From contig NC_026660.2 of NCBI RefSeq assembly GCF_000004075.3, positions 18,619,837 through 18,683,836 on the forward strand: 64,000 nucleotides of DNA. Direction: 5' to 3'. Source of the DNA: Cucumis sativus. Lineage: Eukaryota; Streptophyta; Magnoliopsida; Cucurbitales; Cucurbitaceae. Under the pieces are notes generated by a model that worked only from the letters and a program-made list of their open reading frames with translations, was not told the DNA's origin and did no database searches. Both the position numbers and the translations under genes were made by a program. Positions 23,896 through 34,720 of the stretch are shown one piece after another (the first letter of the stretch is position 1; every line of letters begins with the position of its first letter).

Positions 23896-25924
23896 CACGA
23901 AGAAAATAGGAAAACTCTCATAAAAAGAAAAAGAAAAAACTAAGCATATAGGACCATATATATACTAACATGACATAGAATAATATGGAAGTTTGAACCA
24001 AGACCTAAAATAATATATTCGAATCTCGGTCTGAACCTAGTCTACTTTGATGAATAAGCACACTATGGCTTATATATGGCAAGAGGATAATTTGGTTCAG
24101 AAGTCCAGACTAACCTCCTCAACCTTGATCATATAGGACGCATACCATGACCTATTTGGACCTCGAGAAAAGGATAGTTTAGTTCAAAAGTCTAAACCAA
24201 CCTCATCTACTCTAGTCAACCAAGAATTGAGATAGAGGCTAATCCTTCTAAAATTTAATGAACCAAGTATGATAAATAATGCATACTCTAATGCAAAAAA
24301 AAAAAAAAAAAAAAAAAACTCAAATATAAATATTTGGTGTCATAATTTCACGATAAATATATCAATACGACTTAAAAGAAAAATTAGTTTATTAGAATAC
24401 TCAAACTCTCGATCTAATGAACGTTTAATTAGTGAAGATACTCAGGTGAGCTACTGATCCAACGTATTTTTTTCACTTATTAAATTATATATCAAAAGAA
24501 CAATAATGACGAGTGAATTCCAACTACCACGTAGATACCTTTCTATTTTTGGTTGATTCCGAATGTGTGGCTAAGATGGAAAAATCACTCTTGTTTAATT
24601 GATGGAGTGACGAAGGGATGACTCTAATCTTCATTCATAAAATTCTTTTTCTTTAAAGAAAACACACACATGTTCAATAATTCAAAATTCAAATTATTTT
24701 GTTCTTTTTTTTAGGACAATTTTCAAATTATTTTGAAATATGGAAAGGGATGGCAGTGGTGCATGAAAGTGACCCTCATAATATTCAATATATATATAAC
24801 CAATATTGTTGAGAAAAGATGAGATTCTAGCTAGCATGCTTTTGGGTGCAATAATAACACAAGTTTTGTCTTATTTGGTAATAATTTGAGTATTAAGGTA
24901 AAGAAAAGTAAATTAATAAAGAGTGAAAATTATATACTTTTGTACCAAATTACATATTATTATTATTATTATCATTCATGAGAGCAAATTTCAATAATCA
25001 TTATGGAAAAAAAAAAGAGACATATTTGATTAACAATGGTACTATATGAATAATTACTCCAAAAAGAATGAGACCATATATTATTACCTATTAAAAATAA
25101 ATTGAGCTACTTTAATTTTAGGAAATCAATATTTTTAGTCTCCAAAACACAGTTTATAAAAGACTAATTAATCAAAGCCAATTGTCTCATAATTTGCTTT
25201 TGTAGGTATATAGAAATGTGTTTGTATAATAACTTTGGTTAAATTTTGGGGTGAGACCCACATTTTGAGTGATATTTGATTTGAAATGTCCCACAAAATT
25301 TAAAGTTAAAAAAGTTAAATAAAATGTTCCAAAAAGAAACCTAAGATTTGTGGTTTTATAGAGAAAAAAATTTGTGTGGCAGATGATGATTATAGCCCAC
25401 ACTTTAAAAAACATGTAATTATACATTTTTTCAAAAAAAAAAAAATTCAAGTATACTTTAATTATAAATAGTAGGGTAAATTCTTAATTCTTAATTATAT
25501 ATTTTATCATATTTTTCCATGAACTTTTCTTTTAAAGTCTTTTCTTCATCATTTTTTTTCCCATAAAACATATCCTTTTTCTAATTATTGATCTCCATTT
25601 CATTTTCAAATAATAATTTATTCAGTAATTTGTGCTTAAATTGGTGTGAAAGATAGATAATAATGCATTATCATAAATTAGGATTTACAATACATTTGAA
25701 AATAGTGAAAACTTTTAATTACAATAATCATTAAAACCAATCTAATAGTCACACTCCCCATGAGTATTTACAGAACACAAGTGATAATTAATATAGTAAT
25801 TTGGCCTAACAAACTCCTTATTAATTAGAGGAAAGAAAAATAAAAAGAATTCATAAACTGCACAGAAGCAAAATTAACAAAAGAAAACCATAATTTCTCT
25901 TTTTGTTCTTTCAATCTGAACAAA
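23896..25924. other. Intergenic with a degenerate duplication
   Basis: A weak tandem duplication (about 86-base period) begins at 24087 and 24173: GATAATTTGGTTCAGAAGTC against GATAGTTTAGTTCAAAAGTC. There is a poly-A run (about 24295-24319) and ATT microsatellites near 24957. The rest is plain AT-rich DNA; the 3'UTR of the BIG GRAIN-like gene lies near the right end. Confidence 0.5.
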
Positions 25925-27191
25925 TTAAACAGCATTAGAGACAGAATTTCTTCTCTTAATGCTATCAATATCAGTAGATTCATAAACAGGCAAGCCATTG
26001 GAGTAATAATCCAAATCATAAATTTGCAACTCAAACAAATCAGAGCTTGAATCTGTTTCTCCACCATCATCTTCTTCATCATCATTATTATTATGACCAC
26101 CAACAGTATTGTTCTTGTTAATTTCATGATCAAATTTCCTTAATTTTTTCTTCATTTCTCCACCTACTAAATTTTTCTCAACCCAAACCCTATCTTTTTC
26201 TGAACAACAATTATTATTGCTCAAATTATTCTTCTTCATCTTTTGTTTCTCCACAACCCCTTTATCTTTCCTTATTCTCTTATCATCCATGCTAGGTTTC
26301 TCCAATGCTTCAGCTGATTTTACAAGTCGGTTGAACTTCGAAAACGACAATAGCTCCTTGTAGCTTTTTGTTGGGGTTTGAACGTGTGGAGGTGGCGTTC
26401 TAAAACCTAATTTGCGTTATGAATATGAATATACATTGTTAAATTTATATCGTACGTACGTACGCCGTATATAGATTATACATTTGAGTTAGTTTGATTT
26501 GGGTTTACCTGAATTGTTATTTCTTGGAGAGGAAGAATAGATGAACTTTGCATCTGTAGCAGTAGCATTCGAGGTTCGAAAATGGCTTATGCTAATCCTT
26601 CTCTTCGATGTTCGACTTTCGTCATCCTCCATGTCTTCGTCCATGGATTGTGCAAAATGTTTCGATTTCTTCTTCTTGGAACTTGAATGGCTGAAAATAG
26701 AGTTCAAAAAGCTTGCCAATCTCCCACCAGGAGAGCTGGGTTGCTTGTACTTCTTCTCCTTTGTTACTTGCTTTTCAACACTATAAGAATCATGCTGGGG
26801 AAAATGTTGGGGAAGATTAAGAATGTTCTTCACCTGTGTTGAAAAATATATAGATATATAAAAAGGTTAAATTTATAAACGAATTACCATAGTGTGTCAT
26901 TTCTTTCTTAGACAATTCAAATTAAAATAAAGACTATAGCTGAAGGTTTTGAGTTAGTTAAGTAGAGTGATTTAACGAAACCTGCATGTCTAAGCTGATT
27001 CTCCCTTTGATCCATCCTTTATCTTTCTTCTTCATTTTTGGAGTAAACTTTGCGCCAAAACTACTGGTTGAAGCGGAAGTTTCATTGTAATCGGAGAAAT
27101 ATCGAGCAGCTTCGAACACATCAAGTTCCTTTGAAGCTCTCCTATGGTGGAACATCTTCTTATTGATTATTTCTGAGCTTGAGAGAGACAT
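25925..27191 (-). CDS. BIG GRAIN 1-like protein
   Basis: Three exons on the minus strand, 27191-26982, 26833-26509 and 26406-25925, with frame-consistent GT-AG introns (second intron splits a Gly codon), give 338 residues. Recognisable family blocks in order: RRASKELDVFEAARYFSDY (17-35), SPGGRLASFLNSIFS (104-118), FRTPPPHVQTPTKSYKEL at the start of exon 3, then an acidic, Asn-rich region with DSSSDLFEL and GLPVYES near the C-terminus. The SSDLFEL block also occurs in phytochrome kinase substrate proteins, but the SPGGRLASFLNS and LPVYE blocks point to BIG GRAIN 1. Rice BG1 is a plasma-membrane-associated, auxin-induced positive regulator of auxin transport and grain size. No transmembrane segment is seen. 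Exon structure is strongly supported by frame continuity. Confidence 0.85.
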
Positions 27192-27236
27192 GGGAAAGCT
27201 TTGTTATTCCTCTAAACTAAGTGCTAGAAAAGGTCA

Positions 27237-27262
27237 TATATACATATGTATATATATATATG
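27237..27262 (-). promoter_or_regulatory. TATA-rich core promoter, BIG GRAIN-like gene
   Basis: A TATATATATACATATGTATATA block lies 46-71 bases before the ATG at 27191 on the minus strand. The position fits a TATA box, but TA runs are common in the window. Confidence 0.35.
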
Positions 27263-28555
27263 GAGAAACTTAGGGGGAAGAAAGAGGGAATAAGCAAAAG
27301 GAAGATATTGGAATTGAAATAATACTAAAACATTGAAGAAAAGATTATTGTTATTGAAGAGTGTGTGAGAATAATGGGAAATGGAATTAAGAGGAAGACC
27401 CACATGAAAATGAAAGGGAATTGTGCTTTGGGAGGCATATAGTTGAAAGTGGGGAAGGGGAAAAGGAACAGCCTTCCCTTTGCCCTTATACATGAAGAAG
27501 TAATGGTCAAATTATATTGACATATAATAATAATAATAATAATAATAATGCAAGAAGATTTTAAATTTGTTGAGGGTTTTTGCTAGAACTTTGGATTCTA
27601 CTTGGTGGGACTCTCCCCTTCTTTTAAGTGGGGTTTGTGGGTTCTTAATATATACATATAACACACATCGTACACTACCAAAAATGTTGATATAATGTAA
27701 TAACTATAGGATAAGTAGTAGGTCACTATATTGTACATGACCAAAATTATATACTCATTGATTATACACTATACAAAAATTACATATACTCGAATTAAAG
27801 GTTTATCCAACCTATACAACAGCAACAAGAACATATTTTTCCTAAAAAGTTGAAATGTAGCTATGGTAATAGGCCTACAAAACAAAGAAATATAGGGAAT
27901 TGATAAAGGGGGGAACATGGGAAAGAAGACCAATGGTAAAATGTGGTGTTGTTGAGAGCATGGGGATTTTAATGTCTTTAATGAAAAGGAAAGTTGTGTA
28001 CATGTTTTTGTTTGGTAAGTAATCTTTTGACTCATAATAAATTAGGATGACCCCACGACTCATATTTTGTTGTTCCTCTTTAGTGGGTTTTGTTTGGGGC
28101 TACTTATTTATTTGATTATTTCAATTCTTTTTTAGTATTATTGTTCCTTTGATCTTTTGAATTTCATTAGGGATTATTATTTGGATTTGGATTTGGATTT
28201 TTCCTCCTAAAAACAATCCCTTAACCTTAGCCTAGTAGTGCCCCTACCACATGCCCCTTGGCCATCTTCTTCTCTATCTCCTATTACCCATATACAATTG
28301 TGTGTGTTGTGTATTATTGATGTGTCCATTTCAACTTCGAGATATTGTTGTTGTTAGATATTATTTTAGAGATACTACTCTTATTATTTATTGTATCTCA
28401 ATGTTAAACACAGTATGGTAGTTCATTCAATTGATTCAAACGGAGTAAAAATAACATTTTGGTCGCTTTCTATATTTTGGGATTTTTCATTTTAGTTCTT
28501 ATATTTTAAAAGGTCGAAACAATGCATACATAGTATTAATTGTTAGTTTGAAGTT
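27263..28555. other. Intergenic, no gene seen
   Basis: Contains an (ATA)n microsatellite near 27524-27549 and AT-rich sequence. ORFs of 60-90 codons on the minus strand have no family resemblance. Confidence 0.55.
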
Positions 28556-28570
28556 AACATTGATCTAAAT

Positions 28571-29181
28571 CAATACGGCAGAAAAGGTCCAAAAAAAAGG
28601 CTTCCACGGTGGTGCTCGCTTAAATCCAAACTGGTGCATTCTTTGTAAGACTCAATCAGAAAATATAGACCATATATTTACCACTTGCGATGCTGCCAGT
28701 TTCCTTTGGAAAAAAATTGAAAATTTACTGAATTGGCAACATGACAACACAAGCATAGTTGATCTTTATGAACACATATGCCACATCAACCCTAAAAAAC
28801 AAAAAAATATCCATCTTGTTCAACACGATTGTCACTTCCCTTTGGTCCATTTGGCTTGAGAGAAACAATTGAATATTCAACAACAAAGCAAGAATAGAGA
28901 CTGAATTATGGGAAGACATTAAATCTCTCACGAGACATTGGAGTAGTAGATCTAAACTCTTCTTTGAGTACAACGCAACTACTATAGCTTAAACATTTAT
29001 GCTTTTGTATAACTCTTGCGTTTGTTGGGCTTTTCTCTAGCCCTTTCCTTTTATCTTTCCTTGCCTCATGTACTCTTTTCTTAATATTAATGAAGCTCGA
29101 ATGATGATGGTACTAGGAGAGTGTCTACTTAGTGGAGATGTCCGAGTGTAGCTACTGACCAATGTATCCTTTTAAAAAAAA
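28571..29181 (+). mobile_element. 5'-truncated LINE with target-site duplication
   Basis: The plus strand encodes a zf-RVT zinc knuckle (GGARLNPNWCILCKTQ, then ENIDHIFTTCDAASFLWKK) and the following ORF2 tail with stops and a frameshift. It is followed by a 3'UTR sharing GTGGAGATGTCCGAGTGTA-type sequence with the LINE at 57.3 kb, and by a poly-A tail. Flanks carry a 15-base duplication with one mismatch: AACATTGATCTAAAT (28556-28570) and AACATTTATCTAAAT (29182-29196). This is a classic 5'-truncated non-LTR insertion, now non-functional. Confidence 0.85.
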
Positions 29182-29299
29182 AACATTTATCTAAATTTGT
29201 TAATTGTGATAACAATAATTTTCATTTAAGAATAATGTTTTACAAATTTTATAGAGAGCTAATCGTGATTGTATATATATATCAAAGTAGGATAAATTA

Positions 29300-30300
29300 A
29301 TTTTAAGATTTATTAAAAATTACACAAGAACTAGATCTAGACATTGGAGACAAATATAATCAAATAGAATCAAACTTAAAAGTATAGAGAAAGGATTCAG
29401 ACAGTCGAATTTGTACAAATTAAAGAAATTTTCCTTTCACGCAAAGTATTTTCTAAAAAATGGTTGATGGATTTTTCTTCTTCTTCACGTGATTACATGA
29501 GTTTGTGAGAGACTAATACAATTGTTCACACGAAATTTTGAAGAAATGTAATTCGTGGACTTAAACTTTGTATATTCATTTGTATAGTGAATACAATCTC
29601 AAGTATTTGCTCATTTGATGTTTTCTCTCGAATACAAGTTTAAAACTTAGAATTTCTTGGTCTTCGGTTTTCAAGATGTTGTAGTTGCAAGTTGATTGGA
29701 GCATCGATCTTCTGAAATCCAAGAAAAGTTTAATCTTTCAAGTCTTCAATCTTTTATAAGACGTTGATCATGATTAGGTTGATATGAACTTGCACGTATT
29801 TCATAGCTTACATTCTTCCTTCAACCAAAAAATCTCAAAATGAATTGGAAGGTCTCTATTCTATTTATAGAGAATTTCCATGGGCTTTAGGTTGCTTGGA
29901 CTTGGGCTTGGGTCCATTTGCCTGTTAGACTTGGACTCAGACCCACTTTTTATATCTAGAATATGAATTGGGTTGGATATGACAAAATTTGACTACCATA
30001 AACCCAACTAAATTATGAATATCATCATTGTAATGTGATGACGTGACACAATTTAATTGGCCAAAATTTATTGTTCAACAATAATTAATTGTTTGATATC
30101 AAATGATATAGCGACACAATCATTTGAATCTCACTCCATTCATGAATGGGTTAATCAAAACATTATATTTCCATGCCTTGTGCTTTCCATGGAAGTGTAG
30201 TCCACGACCATGAGCTATATTAAAATTTTAGCACTTTCACTTCACGTCCTCAACATTATTCATGAGGTAAGTTTCCTCAATTGTAGGTTGTTACAAACTT
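29300..30300 (-). mobile_element. LTR (probably solo, Copia-like), minus orientation
   Basis: Read on the minus strand there is a TATA box (CTCTATAAATAG, 29872-29861), then a leader of about 300 bases, then the block AGTCCACGAATTACATTTC ... TTTCGTGTGAACAATTG (29564-29522). The same order and spacing occur in the LTR at 30.6-31.4 kb in the opposite orientation. No gag-pol sequence adjoins it, so it is probably a solo LTR. Outer edges are approximate; I could not fix TG...CA ends or a duplication. Confidence 0.5.
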
Positions 30301-30599
30301 TGTTTAAAATGATCGTTATTATTTTGGGCCTTGTTAATAAAATTCGAAGCCCAAAATACTTTGTTTCTTATGTTTAATGGGCTAAGCTTTGATTTGGAAA
30401 TGGATTTTCAAGAGGCCCATAGAAATTTGTAAAACATAAGTCATAGCTTGTCTTCTAAACATAATTTTCTTCTCCTTTTTCCTTTGGGTAGCAATAATAA
30501 TAAAAGTACTTTGATTAAAATCAACTTGTAATAAAAGTTAGAATAAAAATGATTCAAACCAAAGAAAGAAGAAACTCCCAAAAGGAAAATTGTGTTAGA

Positions 30600-31390
30600 T
30601 GAAAAAAAAAAGCAAATTTGATTCCTAAATTGTAATATTATTTATACTTTTAATTCATGATAGCGTTGAATAAGAAATTTTGAGACCAATCACAAGTTAC
30701 CACATCATTTATTAAGTTAATGATGAAAAGTACAAATAATTAAATTTGGGACTAATTAAAATTGACATATGCTCCAAATTAAAGAGTTAAAATAAATAAA
30801 TTGGTCTCGTTGGATTAAGTTAATCATTTTAGTTCAATTAAATATTATTTACTTGGACTAAATTCAATTAAGCCAAAAAAATAAGCTTAATTGAGCCCAA
30901 AGACTAAATATAACCTAAGTCCATATGGTTGAGCCAATGGGTCTGGTCCATGGACCAACCAGGTTCAAACCCATAAAGCCCACCAGTGAACTCTATAAGT
31001 AGAGAAATTCTCCTCATTTGTAGGGGTTGGAAATTTTTGACTCTAGAAGATACAAAGAGAATTCTTCCAAGAGCTAGAAGACTCCCTAACTCCTGAAGTC
31101 GACTATCCTCGAAGATTGAAGCTTCTTTAAAGATACAAGCTTTCTTCCAAGGCTCAAGCTTTCTTCCAAGGCTCAAACTTCAAGAACATCACGTGCTTCG
31201 CTTTCTCCAAATCAAGCTGAAGCATCTAGTTGAGAGAGAATCAGAGGATCAAATTCTAGAGATTGAACCGCATCGCATCAAATCAACAAAAATACAACAT
31301 CAACTCAAATTCAAGTCCACGAATTAAATTTCTCCGGAAATCTCGTGCGAACAGATAGTTTTCTGAACTAAATACTCGTTCGTTCAATAT
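30600..31390 (+). mobile_element. LTR (probably solo, Copia-like), plus orientation
   Basis: U3-like sequence with repeated TTGAGCCCAA-type motifs leads to a TATA box (CTCTATAAGTAGAG, 30991-31004). A transcribed-leader-like region follows with internal repeats (CAAGCTTTCTTCCAAGGCTC twice, near 31135-31175), then AAGTCCACGAATTAAATTTC ... TCTCGTGCGAACAG (31312-31354). The end block is shared with the inverted LTR at 29.5 kb. Edges are approximate and no internal protein domain is seen. An ORF on the minus strand (30904-31176) is antisense and not real. Confidence 0.55.
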
Positions 31391-32488
31391 TTAGTGTAAA
31401 CAACTATTTATTAATTTGAAATAATATAAGTAATTAAGTTTTACTATTTTTTCATCAATATTAAAATGATCCGTTTGTAAATATTTTAAATATGAACAAG
31501 TAGGCATTCACGTCAGAATTGAAAGGAAATATCTGGTAGACAATAATAGTTATTTTGATTTTAAAAGGAAATTTATTACACGTGTAGATCAACAAATTTA
31601 TTAAGAACCAAGTTTAGGTATAAATTTAAAAATTTAAATTATTATATAACTAAAATTCATACTTAAATTTAAAAAACCAAATGATTACAAATTTAACCGA
31701 GAAAAAAAAAAGACTAATTTTCATAAATATAATCAAGTGATAAAATATTTACGGTTTAGATAATAAAATGAAAAAGGCTATTTTTAAAAGTATTTCAATT
31801 TTGTTCATCATTTTCACTGTATTTTTTTTCTTTCATCGTTTTTTCTTCTTATTTTTAACTGTTACTTAGTTTAAGATTAAATATCAAATATAAAATATCT
31901 ATTTTTTAAAATTGTTATTTGATTGTTATAAATATAAAAGACCGTGAAAGAAAATAGTCAAATTTAAACAATCCTTTATCCAAATAAGTTTACTCGATAT
32001 CAATTAATCATCGAATATTTTTTTTATTTAAAACTAAATCCTTTTGTTATATTTTGAAAAAGAAAAAAAAAGCTTTAAAAGAATATTTTAAAAAATAGTT
32101 TGTGATTTATGAAGAATGATAGTGTTGGATGATCTGGAAAGGACAGCTGGAGTGGAGCATTGGCTTATGATGTCAGAGGGCCCCGTCAGCCTTTTGTCAT
32201 AGGAAGAAAAGTATGTGATACTGACGTGTAACCAATAACATCTCGACACGTTTTCTACAAACTAATTCCCTCCATGACCTACTTCTTCTTCCTCTTTTTT
32301 TATGCTCTCTATCTTTCCTTTCTATTTATTGTCCTTATCCTTACTTTTCTTTTTCTCCTTATTCTTTCCCATTATTAGTTTCATTTCCTTCCTTTCCCAT
32401 TTACCCTCTTAATTCAACAAACATTACTATATCAATTTATTTTTTCCAATTTAAATCTTTACTTCTCTTCTACTATTCTATTTCTCCT
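31391..32488. other. AT-rich spacer leading to a promoter-like segment
   Basis: Mostly AT-rich DNA. From about 32140 the sequence becomes GC-richer, with GAGGGCCCCGTCAGCC, TGACGTG (32222) and ATCTCGACACGT (32240-32251), and then a pyrimidine-rich stretch, which looks like a plant promoter for the ORF at 32540. Confidence 0.4.
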
Positions 32489-32503
32489 ATATATATATAT
32501 AAT
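32489..32503 (+). promoter_or_regulatory. TATA box before the 32.5-kb ORF
   Basis: ATATATATATATAA lies about 40-50 bases before the ATG at 32540, after a Y-patch (TTCTCTTCTACTATTC). The layout is that of a normal plant core promoter. Confidence 0.45.
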
Positions 32504-32539
32504 AGCGTCAATTATCAACGTAAAATTTCAACCAGTCGA

Positions 32540-32845
32540 ATGTCTCCGTTATTCTGATGGACAACGAGTTCTCCTAAAAAATTTCAGGAGTCTGAAAGCC
32601 TCATCGCCAAACGAATTCTTCCTCTAAAGTTTAAAACCCACCATGAGGAGCTCGATGACGCAAGAATTGTCACTACTCTCTACACATCTATGTGCGTCCG
32701 GGCCGCCTACTATTTTGGAAAAGAAAACCCTAACCCCATACTGAGGTATAGCTTTTTCAAAGTTGTCGAGAAACCCATGACTTCTAACGAAGTAAAGTCC
32801 TTATTTTTTCTTGAGGACCTTGAGAAAAACCTCTCCTTTTTCTAA
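32540..32845 (+). pseudogene. Small unknown ORF with an early in-frame stop
   Basis: From the first ATG after a TATA box the frame reads MSPLF, a TGA at codon 6 (32555-32557), then 95 open codons to TAA at 32843. The open part is GC-richer than its surroundings and non-repetitive, for example SPKKFQESESLIAKRILPLK, then DDARIVTTLYTSMCVRAAYY and ending FFLEDLEKNLSFF. I do not recognise the family. The promoter-like upstream sequence and coding-like composition suggest a young pseudogene, or a functional gene whose start is elsewhere (an upstream exon or an internal start). It has no long ATG-initiated ORF, so automatic ORF finders miss it. Confidence 0.4.
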
Positions 32846-34245
32846 GAGCTAAAAATCAACTTTTATTTTCTTAAATGGAATCAAGATGAATTTACTCAAT
32901 TTCGTCGGGTTGAATTTCTCATACATTAGAATAAAAAATTCAATTTGACTCATTTTTTAATATGTAAATTTTTGAAAATTTGTCGATATATTTTATGTTT
33001 ACCGTCGTTGTATAAATAATTTTTTAAAAAACACATTTATATCTTAATTTGTGATTTAGTTTTCGTTATATATTTAATCCTTAAATTTTAGGACATTTAA
33101 ATGAGTATTACCGTTAAAAAATATTATATGTAAAATTGTAATATTTTAAAACTTAAAGGTTAAATTGGAACTCACTCCAATATTAAGAACTAAATAATAC
33201 ACGACCTTTTGAAACCAGGTGAAAATAGAACTAAAACTTGAAATAATTCTTTTTTTATTCAACCAAAAACTTGACTAAAATTGGATTCTAAATTTTATGG
33301 ACATTATTCTATAAAAAAATTGGTAAAATGTAGGATTTGGTCTATAGAATTTGAATTTGGCTTTCAGATTTTGTTGAACCAATCCATTTATTTAATTTTT
33401 GAGTGGGTTTAGTTTCTGTTTGATAATGAATGTTTTTCAAGTTTGAACCTTCCAAAACAATTACAAAAAGTTTTTGGTCATGTCGGGAAGAAAAAATATT
33501 TTAAAGTCAGTTTTTATTTAAACTTCTTTAATGAAAATTGTTAAAACCAAACTTTGAAAGTCTTGCAAAAACTATTATCAACGATGATCAAATTATTCAA
33601 CATTTGAAGAGTAATTATTTTTCAAATTAAACTCTTTGAATTATAATTAAGCAAATACCACTCTTCGTTTCAGAAAATTCAATCAGAATTGAACTCAATT
33701 TAAGGAAAACACTACAATTTTTCCATCTTTTCTAAACATTTCTTTCTGATCTAAAATTTAAAAAAGTTTTCAAACTTAGTTCTCAACAATATTTTATTGA
33801 ATATGTAACTTTTTTTCAACATAATTTTCATAACTCTAACTTTAATATGTGGAAGGATATTACAAAAGAAAATCTGGATTCACCAATAAATGTCTTGTTT
33901 TGTTGGAAAGTTTAAGTCATATATGTGCAAAAAGATTGTAATTCTTGGCTTTTTAATTAATTGATGCATGTTATAGAATATCTTGTTTTTAAAGAAATTG
34001 TTGAACCATTCTATGTTGGCTTTGCAAAAAAAAAAAAGGTTAAAAATAGAGACAACAAGTTGAGCAACTACATAATAAAATTTAGAAATTTGGTAGTTCT
34101 CATCTATTTGCAAATATATAGCTAGGGTTAGTTAATTATTAGTAAAGTGGATGAAAGCATAGTTCGATAGATAAGATGGAAAGTCTCATTTAAAATATAG
34201 ACTACAATTTGATCTTGTTACTTATTATCTATTTATGCTTATAAG
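32846..34245. other. Intergenic, AT-rich, no gene seen
   Basis: AT-rich DNA with no recognisable coding or repeat unit. ATCTATTTATGCTT occurs at 34227 and again just inside the LINE insertion at about 34264. Confidence 0.5.
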
Positions 34246-34259
34246 AGTGAGAATCATTA

Positions 34260-34706
34260 TTAATCTATTTATGCTTCTCTGTGCAAAAACATTTGTCTTC
34301 TCTATCAAAAAGACAGGAAAGAAATCTATACTTTTCAACTCGGTGGTTGTCACATTGTGGAATATTTGGATTGAAAGAAATATAATAGAATCTTCAAGGG
34401 GCTGGAAAAATATCTCACTGAGATTTTGGAAGATATCAAAGCTCTTCCAGGCCATTAGACAATCACATCTTTTTAAAGATTGTTCAGTAGCTCTATTGTT
34501 CTTAATATTTATGATTTTGTTTAATTGTATAGACGTGTGGGTTTTTGTTGGGGTTTCCTCTATCCCTTGTTTTTGTTTACTTCTTGCTTCCTATACTATC
34601 TTGGTTTATATTATAAATGTGGAAGATGATGGTGCTATGAATATGTTCATCTAATTGGAAATGTCCTATTGTACCTGTCGATCCATCTCAAATTTTGAAA
34701 AAAAAA
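34260..34706 (+). mobile_element. 5'-truncated LINE tail with target-site duplication
   Basis: The plus strand encodes NSVVVTLWNIWIERNIIES and SRGWKNISLRFWKISKLFQA, the ORF2 C-terminal region seen in the other LINE fragments here. A 3'UTR and a poly-A run (34699-34707) follow. Flanking copies of GAGAATCATTA (34249-34259 and 34710-34720; 13 of 14 bases match if extended left) are a target-site duplication. It is a short dead insertion. Confidence 0.75.
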
Positions 34707-34720
34707 AGAGAGAATCATTA

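Noticed and set aside
30904..31176. 90-codon minus-strand ORF
   Set aside because: Antisense to the LTR leader region; no similarity to any protein family.
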